Assembly (NCBI GenBank): GCA_021772985.1
Contig: JAJFKX010000012.1
Span: 124,001-188,000 of the forward strand
DNA: 64,000 bases
Direction of reading: 5' to 3'
Source: Gammaproteobacteria bacterium
GTDB taxonomy: Bacteria; Pseudomonadota; Gammaproteobacteria; Xanthomonadales; Wenzhouxiangellaceae
The notes below the pieces were generated by a model that searched no databases, was not told the DNA's origin, and worked only from the letters and a program-made list of their open reading frames with translations. Both the position numbers and the translations under genes were made by a program. Below, piece by piece: positions 40,454 through 49,743 of this stretch. The stretch's first letter is position 1. The number at the start of each line of letters is the position of its first letter.

Positions 40454-41752
40454 TTGAATAAATACTTGGTATTCATATTGGTTGCGATTGCATCGCTTAT
40501 GCATAACAGTGCGTGGGCGGAATTGGAAATAGAAATTGTCAAAACCGGTGTTGATGCCCTGCCGGTGGCAGTTGTCCCGTTCAGCTGGGACGCATCAGAT
40601 CCCGAACCAATTACCGGTATTGCCGATATTGTTTCAGCTGACCTGTATCGTTCCGGTTTGTTTGAACCACTGGCCAGTGAAGATATGATTGAACGCCCCA
40701 GTGATCCAGTGGACCTGCGTTTCGGTACCTGGCGGTTGCTGAAGGTTGATGCGGTAGCGATGGGTCAGATTGTAGATTCCCCAACTGGAGGTTACCTGGC
40801 CAGATATTGGTTGTTTGATGTGAATACCGGTGAGCAACTGTTGGGTCAGGAATTGGTCATCGGGGTAGGAGATTTACGTTTTGGAGCACACAAAATTGCT
40901 GATCAGATATTTGAAACGCTGATCGGTACGCCGGGCGCGTTTGCCACCAGGGTGGCTTTTGTAGTATCAACCGGTCTCGGCGATGACAGTCGTTATGAAT
41001 TGGTTATTGCAGACTCGGATGGCTTTGGCCAGCAGGCGATTGTGATTGATGGCCAGCCATTATTATCACCGGCGTGGTCGCCGGACGGCACTCAGCTGGC
41101 GTATGTGTCATTTGCGCGGGGTAATTCAACGGTTATTATGCAAAACATTTTCACCGGCGCAAATCGGGTGCTGGCAGAGTTTAAAGGCATTAACGGCTCA
41201 CCGTCTTTTTCACCGGATGGCTCACAGATAGCACTAACCCTGTCCCGTTCCGGTAGCCCCGAAATCAATATTCTGGATCTGCAAACCGGGCGTTTCAGGC
41301 AGTTAACCCAGCATTGGGCAATTGATACCGAGCCTACCTGGAACCAGGATGGCAGTGAGATATTGTTTACCAGTGATCGTGGCGGCAAGCCTCAGGTATA
41401 TAGCATTTCTCCACGCGGCGGGGATCCACAGCGGGTTACCTGGGAAGGAGAATACAATGCCCGAGCCAGCTTATCTCCAGACGGCAAACTGTTGGCGACC
41501 ACTTATGGTAATGAAAATATTTACCAAATTGCAGTTTTTGATCGCGAAAACCAGCGATTACGTGTATTATCTGACGGTCGCTTGGATGAGTCACCCAGTT
41601 TTGCGCCGAATGGTAGTATGGTGTTGTATGCCAGCAAAGAAAATGGCAAAGGCGTATTATACGCGGTGTCTGTCGATGGTAACGTCCGACAGCGACTGGT
41701 GACCAGTGAAGGAGATGTCAGGGAACCTGCGTGGTCACCCCTGGTAAGATAA
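40454..41752 (+). CDS. tolB: Tol-Pal system beta-propeller protein TolB
   Basis: A 432-residue periplasmic protein. A signal peptide (YLVFILVAIASLMHNSAWA) is followed by an N-terminal alpha/beta domain and a six-bladed propeller with repeated WSPDG, FSPDGSQIAL and WNQDGSEILF units that binds Pal. GTG at 40451 and TTG at 40454 are adjacent; TTG has the better spacing (six bases) from GGAG, so it is preferred, with modest certainty. Confidence 0.95.
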   Translation: MNKYLVFILVAIASLMHNSAWAELEIEIVKTGVDALPVAVVPFSWDASDPEPITGIADIVSADLYRSGLFEPLASEDMIERPSDPVDLRFGTWRLLKVDAVAMGQIVDSPTGGYLARYWLFDVNTGEQLLGQELVIGVGDLRFGAHKIADQIFETLIGTPGAFATRVAFVVSTGLGDDSRYELVIADSDGFGQQAIVIDGQPLLSPAWSPDGTQLAYVSFARGNSTVIMQNIFTGANRVLAEFKGINGSPSFSPDGSQIALTLSRSGSPEINILDLQTGRFRQLTQHWAIDTEPTWNQDGSEILFTSDRGGKPQVYSISPRGGDPQRVTWEGEYNARASLSPDGKLLATTYGNENIYQIAVFDRENQRLRVLSDGRLDESPSFAPNGSMVLYASKENGKGVLYAVSVDGNVRQRLVTSEGDVREPAWSPLVR

Positions 41753-41800
41753 GCCCTGGATATTTGATTAACAACCGTATTTCTCACAGGAGGAGTTCTG

Positions 41801-42328
41801 ATGAAGTTCCCCGTACGTCTGCTTTTAGCAGCTAGTTTGATTCTGCTGGTAGCAGCATGTAAACAAGAAACAAGAGATGAGCCAACCGCTCAGCCTCCAA
41901 CCAATACAACCCCGCCACCAGCAGTGGAAACAAACGCTGTTGATCCACGTGATTATTCAGATCCACGTAATCTGGATAACCCTGATAGTTTACTGAGTCG
42001 TCGTGTCATCTATTTTGATTTTGACCGTTCTGTGATTCGCCCTGAGTTCCGTGACACGTTGTCTGCGCATGCCGCATATGCACGCGCCAATGGCAGCGCC
42101 CGGGTCGTGCTGGAAAGTCATGCAGATGAACGCGGTACCCGTGAATATAACCTGGGTCTGGCTGAGCGTCGCGGCAATTCGGTTGAATCTGCAATGTCTG
42201 CCAGTGGTGCAGGCAGCAATCAAATGGAAGTGGTCAGTTATGGTGAGGAACGTCCGACCTGTAATCAAAGCACGGAAACTTGTTGGCAGAACAATCGGCG
42301 TGTTGAGATTGTCTATACTGCAAGATAA
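41801..42328 (+). CDS. pal: Peptidoglycan-associated lipoprotein Pal
   Basis: A 175-residue outer-membrane lipoprotein. The lipobox is LLVAAC (cysteine at about residue 20), followed by a Pro/Thr-rich linker and an OmpA-like peptidoglycan-binding domain (VIYFDFDRSVI, LESHADERGTREYNLGLAERR, NNRRVEIVY). It anchors the outer membrane to the wall and is a partner of TolB and TolA. An AGGAGG site precedes the ATG. Confidence 0.97.
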   Translation: MKFPVRLLLAASLILLVAACKQETRDEPTAQPPTNTTPPPAVETNAVDPRDYSDPRNLDNPDSLLSRRVIYFDFDRSVIRPEFRDTLSAHAAYARANGSARVVLESHADERGTREYNLGLAERRGNSVESAMSASGAGSNQMEVVSYGEERPTCNQSTETCWQNNRRVEIVYTAR

Positions 42329-42356
42329 TTGATTAACGGGTAGAACCCGATAATAC

Positions 42357-43187
42357 ATGAAAAAAATAATGTCTCGTTATAGCCTGGCCAGTGTCTCATT
42401 GGCCATGGCGTTTTTGGCTGCCAGTGTTAATGGCTTTGCTCAAAGCGGTTCTGATACGCAACTGGTCTATCAGCTACAGCAATTACAGGATGAAATCCGG
42501 GAATTGCGTGGCTTGGTGGAGCAACAGGCGTTTGAGCTGGAAAACCTGAAACGTCGCCAGCGTGATCAATACCTGGACCTGGATCAGCGTTTGACACAAG
42601 CCAGTACTGGTATTGCTGCCGGAAATAATATTGTTGCCGACAATGCCAATACTACGGCGTCTGTTAGCAGTGCTCCTGAACAACCACAAATTGGGCAGGA
42701 CGTGCCAGAAGTACGGCAACCATTGGTTGTACAACGTACTGTGACCAGCGTTCCCTTACCAACGACCAGCAGTGCAGCTGTGGTAGCGGCTTCACCTGCC
42801 GAAGAAAAAGCGGGTTATGACAATGCTTTCTCTGCACTCAAAGACTTGCGTTACGCTGAATCTGCCCAGGCTTTCCTGGATTTTATCGAGCTTTACCCAA
42901 ACAGCGAGTACGCCGACAACGCACAGTATTGGTTGGGTGAATCTTTTTATGCTGCTGGAAATTATGATTTAGCCTTGAATGCGTTTAACGGCTTGTTGAG
43001 TAACTACCATGACAGTTCCAAAACGGCTGATGCGTTACTGAAGATCGGCTACAGCCATTATGAGAAAAAAGAATGGCCGCAGGCACGCGCTGCGTTGGAG
43101 CAGGTGAAAGCACAGTATCCGGAAACCACCTTGTCAAGGTTAGCGGAAAGCCGTCTCAGGAACATGCGCCTGGAAGGTCATTTCTGA
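42357..43187 (+). CDS. cpoB: Cell division coordinator CpoB (YbgF)
   Basis: A 276-residue periplasmic protein. A signal peptide (LASVSLAMAFLAASVNGFAQ) is followed by an N-terminal coiled coil (VYQLQQLQDEIRELRGLVEQ) that trimerises, a Ser/Ala/Pro linker and a C-terminal TPR domain (about 155-276; YPNSEYADNAQYWLGES, LLKIGYSHYEKKEWPQAR). CpoB links peptidoglycan synthesis with Tol-driven outer-membrane constriction. Last gene of the tol-pal block. Confidence 0.94.
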   Translation: MKKIMSRYSLASVSLAMAFLAASVNGFAQSGSDTQLVYQLQQLQDEIRELRGLVEQQAFELENLKRRQRDQYLDLDQRLTQASTGIAAGNNIVADNANTTASVSSAPEQPQIGQDVPEVRQPLVVQRTVTSVPLPTTSSAAVVAASPAEEKAGYDNAFSALKDLRYAESAQAFLDFIELYPNSEYADNAQYWLGESFYAAGNYDLALNAFNGLLSNYHDSSKTADALLKIGYSHYEKKEWPQARAALEQVKAQYPETTLSRLAESRLRNMRLEGHF

Positions 43188-43203
43188 CCCCAGCACTGCT
43201 TTA

Positions 43204-43887
43204 ATGCCATCGATAGATCAGGTTGAGCAGGTCTCAAAGGCACGTGCTGAGCAACTGAAAATCACTGAAATATTCTATTCCCTGCAAGGCGAATCCAGCC
43301 TGGTGGGCTGGCCGACAGTATTCATTCGGTTAACAGGCTGTCCACTACGTTGCGTTTATTGTGACACCACTTATGCTTTTACCGGTGGGCAATGGCTAAG
43401 CTTTGATCAAATTCTGAGACAGGTTACCGGTTATCAATGTCGACATGTCTGTGTCACTGGTGGAGAACCGCTGGCACAGCCGCGATGTTTGTTGTTGTTG
43501 CAACGCTTGTGTGAGGCCGGGTTTACAGTCAGTTTGGAAACCAGTGGGGCAATGCCGGTGGCTGATGTCGATCCGAGGGTGATCAAAGTGCTGGATTTAA
43601 AAACCCCGGATTCCGGTGAAGCCAGCCGAAATTTATGGGAAAATCTGCAACACCTGGATAATAAGGATCAAATCAAATTTGTCATCTGCAGCCGGTCAGA
43701 TTTTGACTGGGCTACGGACAAAGTGAGGCAGTATCGATTGGATGAAACCGGCATGGTCTTTTTCTCCCCCAGCTTCGGGCAGATTCAACCTGTTGAACTA
43801 GCAGAATGGATTCTCACGGAACAATTATCGGTGCGTATGCAAATGCAGTTGCACAAACAAATCTGGGGTGATCAGCCAGGTCGATGA
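43204..43887 (+). CDS. queE: 7-carboxy-7-deazaguanine synthase QueE
   Basis: A 227-residue radical SAM enzyme that contracts carboxytetrahydropterin to 7-carboxy-7-deazaguanine in the queuosine/preQ0 pathway. The cluster motif is CPLRCVYC, C-x3-C-x2-[22 protein letters not shown] precedes it (seen in pieces), with VTGGEPL and SLETSGA downstream. It overlaps queC by four bases (ATGA), a coupled pair. Its position after cpoB is common in gammaproteobacteria. Confidence 0.95.
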   Translation: MPSIDQVEQVSKARAEQLKITEIFYSLQGESSLVGWPTVFIRLTGCPLRCVYCDTTYAFTGGQWLSFDQILRQVTGYQCRHVCVTGGEPLAQPRCLLLLQRLCEAGFTVSLETSGAMPVADVDPRVIKVLDLKTPDSGEASRNLWENLQHLDNKDQIKFVICSRSDFDWATDKVRQYRLDETGMVFFSPSFGQIQPVELAEWILTEQLSVRMQMQLHKQIWGDQPGR

Positions 43888-44570
43888 ATGCTGCCAATGA
43901 CAAAGCAGTTGTGCTGTTATCTGGTGGGTTGGATTCAGCAACCACATTGGCAATTGCCGTGCAGCAAGGGTTTCAATGTTACACCCTTGCTTTGGACTAT
44001 GGTCAGCGACATCGATCTGAGTTGACTGCAGCCACCCAAATCAGCCGGTTATTGGGAGCATTTGAGCACAAACAGGTGAAATTGGATTTGCGTACCATCG
44101 GCGGGTCAGCATTAACTGCTGAGATCGATGTGCCTGATGCCGACCGTGATTCACAGGATATTCCTGTCACGTATGTACCAGCGCGTAACAGCATCATGTT
44201 ATCGCTGGCCTTAGGGTATGCAGAAGTGCTGTCAGCCGGGAGCATATTTATTGGAGTTACAGCAGTTGATTATTCTGGTTACCCGGATTGCCGACCGGAG
44301 TTTATTACCGCCTTCGAAGCTTTGGCCCAGGTTGCTACCAAAGCAGCAGTGCAAGGGCAGCAGCTGGCTGTGCACACACCGTTGATTAACCTAAGTAAAG
44401 CCGAGATTATTTTGCAGGGTATGTCGCTGGGTGTTGATTATGCCGAAACAATATCCTGTTATCAGGCAGATGCAAATGGCCTGGCCTGTGGGCAATGTGA
44501 TTCCTGCGTGATCAGACAGCAAGGCTTCGTTGCAGCAGGGCAGGGTGACCCCACCCGCTACCAGATTTAA
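43884..44570 (+). CDS. queC: 7-cyano-7-deazaguanine synthase QueC
   Basis: A 228-residue ATP-dependent enzyme converting 7-carboxy-7-deazaguanine to preQ0. The PP-loop is [11 protein letters not shown], the zinc-binding cysteines are in the C-terminal [17 protein letters not shown], and [17 protein letters not shown] is conserved. Its ATG overlaps the queE stop. The 3' end overlaps a convergent lipoprotein gene by four bases. Confidence 0.96.
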   Translation: MNAANDKAVVLLSGGLDSATTLAIAVQQGFQCYTLALDYGQRHRSELTAATQISRLLGAFEHKQVKLDLRTIGGSALTAEIDVPDADRDSQDIPVTYVPARNSIMLSLALGYAEVLSAGSIFIGVTAVDYSGYPDCRPEFITAFEALAQVATKAAVQGQQLAVHTPLINLSKAEIILQGMSLGVDYAETISCYQADANGLACGQCDSCVIRQQGFVAAGQGDPTRYQI

Positions 44571-44776
44571 TTGCCGCGCTGTTGTTGTCGTTGATTACAT
44601 TCCGCCTGACGTTGAGCCGAATCCGGACGGTTTGCATTTTCCTGGTGACATTGATAGTTCTCGCCGGCATTCTTTCCGAATTGTTTCAATTGGGTTTCGC
44701 TGCAACCGGCTGCGAGCAACAGCGCCAGGCCTGCAAGCGCTGTTGTGGTTTTTAATCTGCCCACCAAATAAGTCAT
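44567..44776 (-). CDS. Small putative lipoprotein
   Basis: A 69-residue protein with a short basic start, a hydrophobic segment and a lipobox LLLAAGC (cysteine at about residue 25). The mature part is Gln/Asn-rich with one more pair of cysteines ([19 protein letters not shown]). No family is recognised. It lies one base after the peroxidase gene on the same strand and its stop overlaps the queC stop. The lipobox makes a real gene likely. Confidence 0.6.
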   Translation of the reverse strand: MTYLVGRLKTTTALAGLALLLAAGCSETQLKQFGKNAGENYQCHQENANRPDSAQRQAECNQRQQQRGN

Positions 44777-44777
44777 G

Positions 44778-46565
44778 TCAGTTCAATTGTCCGTTAGCAC
44801 GTCGATTCAAACCAGCCCAGCCGGCAAACATAATCAGCAATACAATAATTAATAAGCCGAGGCGGCTGGTAGCAGGAACTTCCAGAGCGTTATTCAAACC
44901 CGAGAAAAATACCAGATCAGGCAATTCTTCGCCGATAGCAGTGTTGCGGCGGATAATGTCAGCCAGGGTGGTGTTTCCCAGTTCGGCCAATTCCGATCCA
45001 CTAAAGACCAACTGATACCAGAACCGATCACCATCTCGCAGTCGCTCGAATTGATCAACCAAAACGGCATTCAGCAATGGCCCTACCAATCCGCCACCGG
45101 GTAGATCGTCTTCAATCAAAGCGCCGGTCCAGGGATCAATATCATCCACTGTGGCATACGCCGATGCCAATGCCGCCTGGGCCGCAGCATCACTGGTGAT
45201 TTCTGCAAAGCTGGCTACTGCCGGCAGACCAAAAGCAACCCGCATGTCGTTGTAACCAGGAAGGCCATGATCACGACCCCGCTGGATATTCAGTGAAGCC
45301 AGGTCAAAACCACCGCCACCTGGCGGGCCAAACAGGAAATTTCGGACATCATCGACGATCGCCGCATCAACATCCTGGGCATCCTGTGCGGCCAAGCCTC
45401 TGAGGATTGGGTCAATGCCACCGTCGTTTAATCGTTGTGGTGCAAAGAAAGCATCCCGCAGCGGCAGTGGGCCTTCCGGAATCATTACATTAACCGCACT
45501 GCGTCGCTGGATTTGACTGGATAACATGGTGTGCCCCAGGCGGTATGCAGCAGTGGAAAATTCGTTGCTGATACCAGCGTTAACGGCTGGGCTATAACCA
45601 GTGTAAGCTGATAGTGAACCCGGCCCTAAAAGCAATGGCAGGAACTCGTTGTAGCTGATCACCTGCATTTGTGCACCGACTATGGCGCGTGCAGTTTCGT
45701 AAATTTCATCACCAGTTGCGCCTGGGTTATCAGCAGCAATCTGCGCCGCCAGCCGGTTGTGCTCCCGCATAAACAGGGTATGCATGCTGGTCAGCCCCAG
45801 TTGTTCATTTACACGTACGTCACCAGCCAGAAACAACTCGGCGCCGGTACCGCCGGCATTGGGCAGGCCGCTGGTATTGAACGGTAATAGATTACCTGCG
45901 CTGGTGTTTAATCGGCCGCTGCCGTCATTGCTGCGCAATGTATCCGCGCGAACGGGATCTGAACCATAAACGTTGGAAGCATCGATGTAGGCGGTAATAT
46001 TGTTGAGCTGCTCACGCGGGTTGCCGGCACCGGTGCCGGTGGCGGGGTCGAATCCAGCACGATCCATTGCGATTTCCTGGGTGCCGGTAGCACCAGGATC
46101 AAAAAACGGGTCACCCATAGGAACCGCAATATTGAATGGTTCGGCAGGCGCGGCAAGGTCGGTCAGGTCGATATCGTGATCGAGGAATTGTCCCCATTGC
46201 CATAGGTAATCAGACGCGCCAAGTGAGTTTGGCCGGTCAGAAGTTTGGGTGTGCACAGTATTGCTGATTTCCCGTGCACTGGGTCGTCCAACACCGGACG
46301 GATCAGATATGCCATCAGCGTAATCTGCTGGCCCGATACGCAATAACTGTTCATCAGCTGCCCCCCAGTTTGGGTTGGCCAGGTTGTTGTTAGTGCCATC
46401 AATTGTTCGTGCTTCCATGCCATTCAGGGTATTAGGGCGCGGCGCATCTTCTGCAGCAATACGAGAGTTGATGAGTTTGACTTTATTGCCTGTGGATGAG
46501 TCATTTGCACTGGCGCTGCTGCTGATGATCAGCGCAGCAGCAGTAATACTGATTAATATACGCAT
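44778..46565 (-). CDS. Animal-type haem peroxidase, secreted, with C-terminal sorting-like tail
   Basis: A 595-residue exported protein. After a signal peptide (MRILISITAAALIISSSASA) it shows the animal (peroxidase-cyclooxygenase) haem peroxidase signatures: distal His and Ca site in WGQFLDHDIDLTD, the helix with proximal-side conserved TSMHTLFMREHNRLA, and NIQRGRDHGLPGYNDMR. The C-terminus has VPATSRLGLLIIVLLIMFAGWAGLNRR, a Pro-containing motif, one helix and a basic end, like CTERM sorting signals. Bacterial members may generate hypohalous acids or defend against competitors; that is inference. The frame is open to 46580, but ATG at 46565 has GAGG nine bases upstream. Confidence 0.88.
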   Translation of the reverse strand: MRILISITAAALIISSSASANDSSTGNKVKLINSRIAAEDAPRPNTLNGMEARTIDGTNNNLANPNWGAADEQLLRIGPADYADGISDPSGVGRPSAREISNTVHTQTSDRPNSLGASDYLWQWGQFLDHDIDLTDLAAPAEPFNIAVPMGDPFFDPGATGTQEIAMDRAGFDPATGTGAGNPREQLNNITAYIDASNVYGSDPVRADTLRSNDGSGRLNTSAGNLLPFNTSGLPNAGGTGAELFLAGDVRVNEQLGLTSMHTLFMREHNRLAAQIAADNPGATGDEIYETARAIVGAQMQVISYNEFLPLLLGPGSLSAYTGYSPAVNAGISNEFSTAAYRLGHTMLSSQIQRRSAVNVMIPEGPLPLRDAFFAPQRLNDGGIDPILRGLAAQDAQDVDAAIVDDVRNFLFGPPGGGGFDLASLNIQRGRDHGLPGYNDMRVAFGLPAVASFAEITSDAAAQAALASAYATVDDIDPWTGALIEDDLPGGGLVGPLLNAVLVDQFERLRDGDRFWYQLVFSGSELAELGNTTLADIIRRNTAIGEELPDLVFFSGLNNALEVPATSRLGLLIIVLLIMFAGWAGLNRRANGQLN

Positions 46566-46624
46566 TTTCTCTAACCTCATTTTTAAATGATTAACATTCC
46601 TTGATTATCATTTCACTTTTTTCT

Positions 46625-47743
46625 TCAATCATTATGGCGAAATATGGTAGCAGTTCTTCTACCACCATGGTAAAACCCACGATTTGGGCTCCAATGCCAT
46701 TCAAACCAACTGGCGCAAATAACCGCAACCAGATTGGCAATTGCCAGCGCTAACAGAATCAAGTAACCATCTGCCAGTTTTCCGTATAGTGGGTAAAGTG
46801 CCGCCAGTATAGAAAAATGCAGTAAATATAAACTGAATGAGCTATTGGCCGCCACTTCGATCACCCGAACTATGAATCGGTTGATGCTCGCGGTTGGTGA
46901 TGAACGGAACCAATGTAAACTCACCAGCACCAGCACAAGTGTTACCAGCATCGCCAACGGATGATAGGCCACCGAGGTTGTTTTTGGAGCGCTGAACTCC
47001 CAGCCAATGCCGACCGCAGTTATTGCGGCTATCAGTATGAGTGTGGTTGATGAGGCTCGTTTTCCGGGTTTACCCAACCAATAACCTATCGCCCCCAGCA
47101 ACCATATCAATACCAGGCCCGGGGCATTTCCGGAAGTGCTGTTATACAGCAGTGATCCAATCGCCAGCAGCAGTAACGGGTAACTGTACCAGTGCCGCCA
47201 CGCATCTCGAAAAACACACACACCAAAGCCCATATACAGCCACCATTCCACCGATAATGACCAGAGTGGGTAACCGGAACCGAAGAATGGCCAATGGGTG
47301 GCTGGGTATTCCTGCAGATGCAGCAGGTTAATTAAAGCAGTCCCGGGTGAATAATCGATCGGGAAGTCTTGTGCAAATGTACCGGTAAAAAATACATCCA
47401 GCAGCGCGATCAACAACAGTGCCGGGATCAGCGTGGAATAAATCCGAACTGCTCTGGAGCGCAGATAATCACTGAATTTACCTGTGCTCCAGCTTTGTTT
47501 TCGATCACAGCTATACGCAATCAGATAGCCGGACAATACAAAAAATATGACTACCCCGAATTCCTGTAACCGATAGGTTTCCAGCCACTCTGGTATTGCG
47601 GTTAAAAAAAAATCCAGAGCGTGCCCAATTAATACCAATTGCGCAGCCAAGCCGCGCAAACCATCGAGAAACAGGCTTTCAGCGTGATTAAGAAAATATG
47701 GTTCGGGTGGGTTATTAATAACTGCAGGCTGTGTTATTCCCAA
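46625..47743 (-). CDS. Acyltransferase 3 family membrane protein
   Basis: A 372-residue integral membrane protein of the acyltransferase 3 (OafA/NodX-type) family. The family motif FLDGLRGLAAQLVLIGHA holds the catalytic-type histidine near residue 42, with about ten transmembrane helices following. Such enzymes O-acylate surface sugars or glycans. The only start in the open region is TTG at 47743, and the gene overlaps the upstream DUF481 gene by ten bases, so the two are probably co-translated. The acceptor cannot be told from sequence. Confidence 0.88.
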   Translation of the reverse strand: MGITQPAVINNPPEPYFLNHAESLFLDGLRGLAAQLVLIGHALDFFLTAIPEWLETYRLQEFGVVIFFVLSGYLIAYSCDRKQSWSTGKFSDYLRSRAVRIYSTLIPALLLIALLDVFFTGTFAQDFPIDYSPGTALINLLHLQEYPATHWPFFGSGYPLWSLSVEWWLYMGFGVCVFRDAWRHWYSYPLLLLAIGSLLYNSTSGNAPGLVLIWLLGAIGYWLGKPGKRASSTTLILIAAITAVGIGWEFSAPKTTSVAYHPLAMLVTLVLVLVSLHWFRSSPTASINRFIVRVIEVAANSSFSLYLLHFSILAALYPLYGKLADGYLILLALAIANLVAVICASWFEWHWSPNRGFYHGGRRTATIFRHND

Positions 47744-48765
47744 AGATAACCCAAACTCAAAATATAGATTAAATCTTCTTTTTGGGTTCCCGGCGAGGGA
47801 CTGTTGTCATAATTAAAATTAATTTGTGCCGTACCTGTGAAGCGCTCACTGATCGGATAACGAAAACCGGTGCGCGAGCGAATGATAAAGTCATCGGTGT
47901 TTTCGACACTGATCAGGCCTTCATGGTCATGGAAAAAATGTAACCATTCAAACCATTGATGTTGGTAGTCGATGCTCCACCGCCCGGCGATGGTTTGTTC
48001 ACTTGGCGCCAGTTCAAAATTCTCAGAAATATAGCCGATACCGACGGTTCCGGATAATTTCAGCTGATCAGTATCATGAAACTGATAACCGATACCAGTG
48101 CTCACGGCGGTTCGCAAGTTCAATTGCTGCAGATCGTTTTGCTGCAGAGTCAGCGAGTTATTCCAGAATAATTTCTCAGACAGGAAATGATCATAGTTAC
48201 TGTACAGCGTCCAGTTATCAACAATGGTTTCGCCGTTGTCTTTCCCGCGGTTAAAATCTGCGCCGATGGTATAACGATTGAGCTCATTTCGAGCATTGAA
48301 CTCGCCATCAAAATGGTATTGCTGGGTATCGGCATTACCGGTAGCTGCAGTTATACCTACATTGAACTGTGTACTGTATTCGGTTTTGGGCGCCAGTTCT
48401 TCAGCAGTGGGTGGGTTAATAGCGGTTACATCGGTTAGCGCAAATGCCACACCATCAAACACTTTATCAGGGCTGATTTGTATTTGACCGGCTGCTACTG
48501 CCATGGCTTGACCGGAAATTTGATTATCATTAACCAGTTGAGCAGTAATAGCAGCATCCGTCTCCAATGCAGTAACAGCATTCCAGGGAATTTCGATTTC
48601 ACCTGCATAGGTCGAATTGAATACCAATTTGCCATCAAGCATACGTATCACTGTGCCAGAAAAACGATCACCATTGTTCAAGGTAACCGTATCAGCCAGG
48701 GCAGTTCCGGTCAGCATCAACAGGCCAAGACAGACCATGTAAATAAGATTATTGAAGTGTTGCAT
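47734..48765 (-). CDS. DUF481 family outer-membrane protein
   Basis: A 343-residue exported protein. A signal peptide (YMVCLGLLMLTGTALA) is followed by a small beta-domain with repeated DRFSGTVIRM-type strands (about 25-110), then a C-terminal DUF481 beta-barrel (about 120-343) of alternating strands such as YSTQFNVGITAATGNADTQQYHFDGE (in pieces), ending YLWE with a terminal aromatic-containing strand. DUF481 proteins (YdiY-like) are outer-membrane proteins of unknown function, some salt-induced. ATG at 48765 is preferred to the upstream start at 48789 because it begins the signal peptide. Confidence 0.85.
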   Translation of the reverse strand: MQHFNNLIYMVCLGLLMLTGTALADTVTLNNGDRFSGTVIRMLDGKLVFNSTYAGEIEIPWNAVTALETDAAITAQLVNDNQISGQAMAVAAGQIQISPDKVFDGVAFALTDVTAINPPTAEELAPKTEYSTQFNVGITAATGNADTQQYHFDGEFNARNELNRYTIGADFNRGKDNGETIVDNWTLYSNYDHFLSEKLFWNNSLTLQQNDLQQLNLRTAVSTGIGYQFHDTDQLKLSGTVGIGYISENFELAPSEQTIAGRWSIDYQHQWFEWLHFFHDHEGLISVENTDDFIIRSRTGFRYPISERFTGTAQINFNYDNSPSPGTQKEDLIYILSLGYLWE

Positions 48766-48888
48766 TGATCTGATAGCAATGAATAACAAGCGCGGAGCTT
48801 AGCATGTTACCCAACTGTAAAAAATACAGATAACAGGGTGTAACAAAACTATAAAGCTAATGTTTGCACAGCGGTTTGAATCAACCCA

Positions 48889-49722
48889 TCAGTTGTTCAG
48901 ATTCCGGGCGTGGTGGCGTAGATGGTCTTCAATAAAGCTGGTAATAAAATAGTAGGAATGATCATAACCCTGCTGCATTCTCAATTGCACCGGCTGACCG
49001 GCAGCCTGGCAAGCGGCGGTGAACAGTTCAGGTTGTAATTGTTCCATCAAAAACTCGTCAGCGCTGCCCTGGTCAATCAAAATCTCTGCCTCAGTTTGGT
49101 TCTGCCTGACTAACCTGCAGGCGTCATATTGATACCATTGTTGCTCGTCTTTACCCAGGTACGCGGTCAACACTTTCCGGCCCCAGGGTACCCTGGCAGG
49201 TGCGACAATGGGTGCGAAAGCAGAGACGCTTTTAAAAACTTCCGGATAACGCAAATGCATAGTCAAAGCGCCATGCCCACCCATGGAATGACCAAAAACA
49301 CCAAGCCGCTCAGCATCCACTGAAAAGTGCTGCTGGATCAATGCGGGTAACTCAGCGGCGATATAGGTGTGCATCTGATAGTTGTCAGCCCAGGGTGGTT
49401 GGGTGGCATCTACATAAAAACCTGCGCCTTTGCCCAGATCATAAGCATCTGGATCATCTGCGATGTCACCACGTGGGCTGGTATCCGGTGCAATGACAAT
49501 CAAGCCCAGTTCCGAGGCAACTCGTTGTGCGCCTGCTTTAACGGTGAAGTTTTGCTCGGTACAGGTAAGTCCGGATAACCAGAATAAAGCGGGGCAGGGA
49601 GCCTGCCTGGATAGGTCCGGCAAGTAGATGCTGAAGCGCATAGAGCTTTTGCAGCAGTCAGAATTGTGCTGGTATACCAGCTGCTGGCCATCAAAAATCC
49701 GGTTGTTGCTGAGTTGCTGCAT
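48889..49722 (-). CDS. fghA: S-formylglutathione hydrolase
   Basis: A 277-residue esterase-D family enzyme that hydrolyses S-formylglutathione to formate and glutathione. It has the conserved WLSGLTCTEQNF, the nucleophile in GHSMGGHGAL, Asp in DQGSADEFL and His in GYDHSYYFI. It follows adhC by 21 bases, completing the glutathione-dependent formaldehyde pathway. TTG at 49737 is a possible earlier start, but ATG at 49722 fits the N-terminus of the E. coli enzyme better. Confidence 0.94.
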   Translation of the reverse strand: MQQLSNNRIFDGQQLVYQHNSDCCKSSMRFSIYLPDLSRQAPCPALFWLSGLTCTEQNFTVKAGAQRVASELGLIVIAPDTSPRGDIADDPDAYDLGKGAGFYVDATQPPWADNYQMHTYIAAELPALIQQHFSVDAERLGVFGHSMGGHGALTMHLRYPEVFKSVSAFAPIVAPARVPWGRKVLTAYLGKDEQQWYQYDACRLVRQNQTEAEILIDQGSADEFLMEQLQPELFTAACQAAGQPVQLRMQQGYDHSYYFITSFIEDHLRHHARNLNN

Positions 49723-49743
49723 GGCTTGGTCAATCAATGTAGC

